6,630 nt of DNA from Acidobacteriaceae bacterium (GTDB lineage Bacteria; Acidobacteriota; Terriglobia; Terriglobales; Acidobacteriaceae): assembly GCA_027311125.1 (NCBI GenBank), contig DAICZO010000033.1, positions 1 to 6,630 on the forward strand, given 5' to 3'. The position numbers and the translations under genes are program-made. Positions within the stretch are counted from its first letter, which is position 1; the number at the start of each line of letters is the position of its first letter. The notes beneath the pieces were generated by a model. It was not told the DNA's origin. It made no database searches and saw only the letters and a list, made by a program, of their open reading frames with translations. Below are positions 6,194-6,630 of this stretch, one piece after another.

Positions 6194-6630
6194 TAGGCCC
6201 ACACTCGATTCCATAGCGCCATCCCCATTCCCCGCGCCAACAGCCACATCTTCGTAATCGTCGGCACCCGCACCCGATCGGAGAAAACATCCACATCCAT
6301 CCTGCCAATCCGCAGCAACAGGTTGTGATAGATCGCGACCAGCACCCACAACGCCGCACGGCTATCCGCGTCAATCAACGGCAGCAGGCGACGCGCCGAA
6401 CCATAGTACCCATCCGCCTTCGCCCCCAGCGTCGACAGCATCGCCCGCTCGTTCGGCTCAATCCTCGCACCCTGCGCCAGAGCCTTGATGCGCTCCACTC
6501 CCACCCCAAACTCCGCCAGCAGATCCAGCGGCAGATACACCCGCCCCCGCTCCACATCTTCCTTCACATCGCGCAGTATATTCGTCAGTTGAAACGCAAT
6601 CCCCGTCTCTTCCGCCAACTGGTCCGCGCT
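6193..6630 (-). CDS. hpnD: Squalene/phytoene synthase family protein, probably HpnD (N-terminus outside the window)
   Basis: The last 145 residues are present; the frame is open to the right edge, so the start lies beyond it. The family builds C30 or C40 isoprenoids head to head from prenyl diphosphates. HpnD makes presqualene diphosphate from two farnesyl diphosphates. The visible part contains the second Asp-rich magnesium-binding motif, NILRDVKEDVERGRVYLP (Asp21 and Asp25 of the fragment), followed by a helical end and MDVDVFSDRVRVPTITKM, typical of the HpnD C-terminus. The first Asp-rich motif is off the edge. It is joined to hpnE by a one-base stop/start overlap, consistent with a coupled hpnD-hpnE operon. 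HpnC usually has a different sequence around the second motif, which makes it less likely. A carotenoid CrtB cannot be excluded from this fragment alone, but the adjacent hpnE argues against it. Confidence 0.8.
   Translation of the reverse strand, partial: SADQLAEETGIAFQLTNILRDVKEDVERGRVYLPLDLLAEFGVGVERIKALAQGARIEPNERAMLSTLGAKADGYYGSARRLLPLIDADSRAALWVLVAIYHNLLLRIGRMDVDVFSDRVRVPTITKMWLLARGMGMALWNRVWA

Overview
The window looks like part of the chromosome of a GC-rich, hopanoid-making Gram-negative bacterium. The gene content fits Acidobacteriota of the Terriglobia type (Granulicella, Edaphobacter, Terriglobus). It includes a TolC-type outer-membrane protein, a hopanoid radical SAM enzyme and the squalene-forming hpnD/hpnE pair, and the codons strongly favour C or G at the third position. 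The taxonomic placement is an inference from gene content and composition; no marker gene is present.

Layout. The left part is read on the + strand. It starts with the 3' end of a TPR-repeat protein (2-736, start outside the window). Next come a TolC-family outer-membrane protein (about 826-2208) and a B12-binding radical SAM protein of the HpnJ type (about 2314-3798). A textbook intrinsic terminator (3814-3849) closes this block. After it, still on the + strand, lie two overlapping small four-helix membrane proteins of the EamA/DMT (ArnE/ArnF-like) type (3912-4334 and 4331-4723). The right part is read on the - strand and converges on them. It holds the 3' end of an HpnD-like squalene/phytoene synthase (6630-6193), whose stop overlaps the start of an HpnE-like FAD-dependent hydroxysqualene dehydroxylase (6193-4778). 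No RNA gene, insertion sequence, CRISPR array or other mobile element was seen, and no gene-free stretch exceeds about 115 bases.

How the genes may work together. HpnD and HpnE supply squalene, the substrate of squalene-hopene cyclase. HpnJ acts at the far end of the pathway, where bacteriohopanetetrol is given its cyclitol ether head group. The paired small transporters sit between the two hopanoid blocks and resemble the halves of the ArnE/ArnF lipid-carrier flippase. A role in moving a hopanoid or polyisoprenoid lipid across the inner membrane is a reasonable but untested idea. The TolC-like protein may provide an outer-membrane channel, but no inner-membrane pump or adaptor gene is visible here. 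The most interesting points are the unassigned EamA pair in this setting, the split and convergent hopanoid genes, and HpnJ lacking its usual partners HpnI and HpnK in view.
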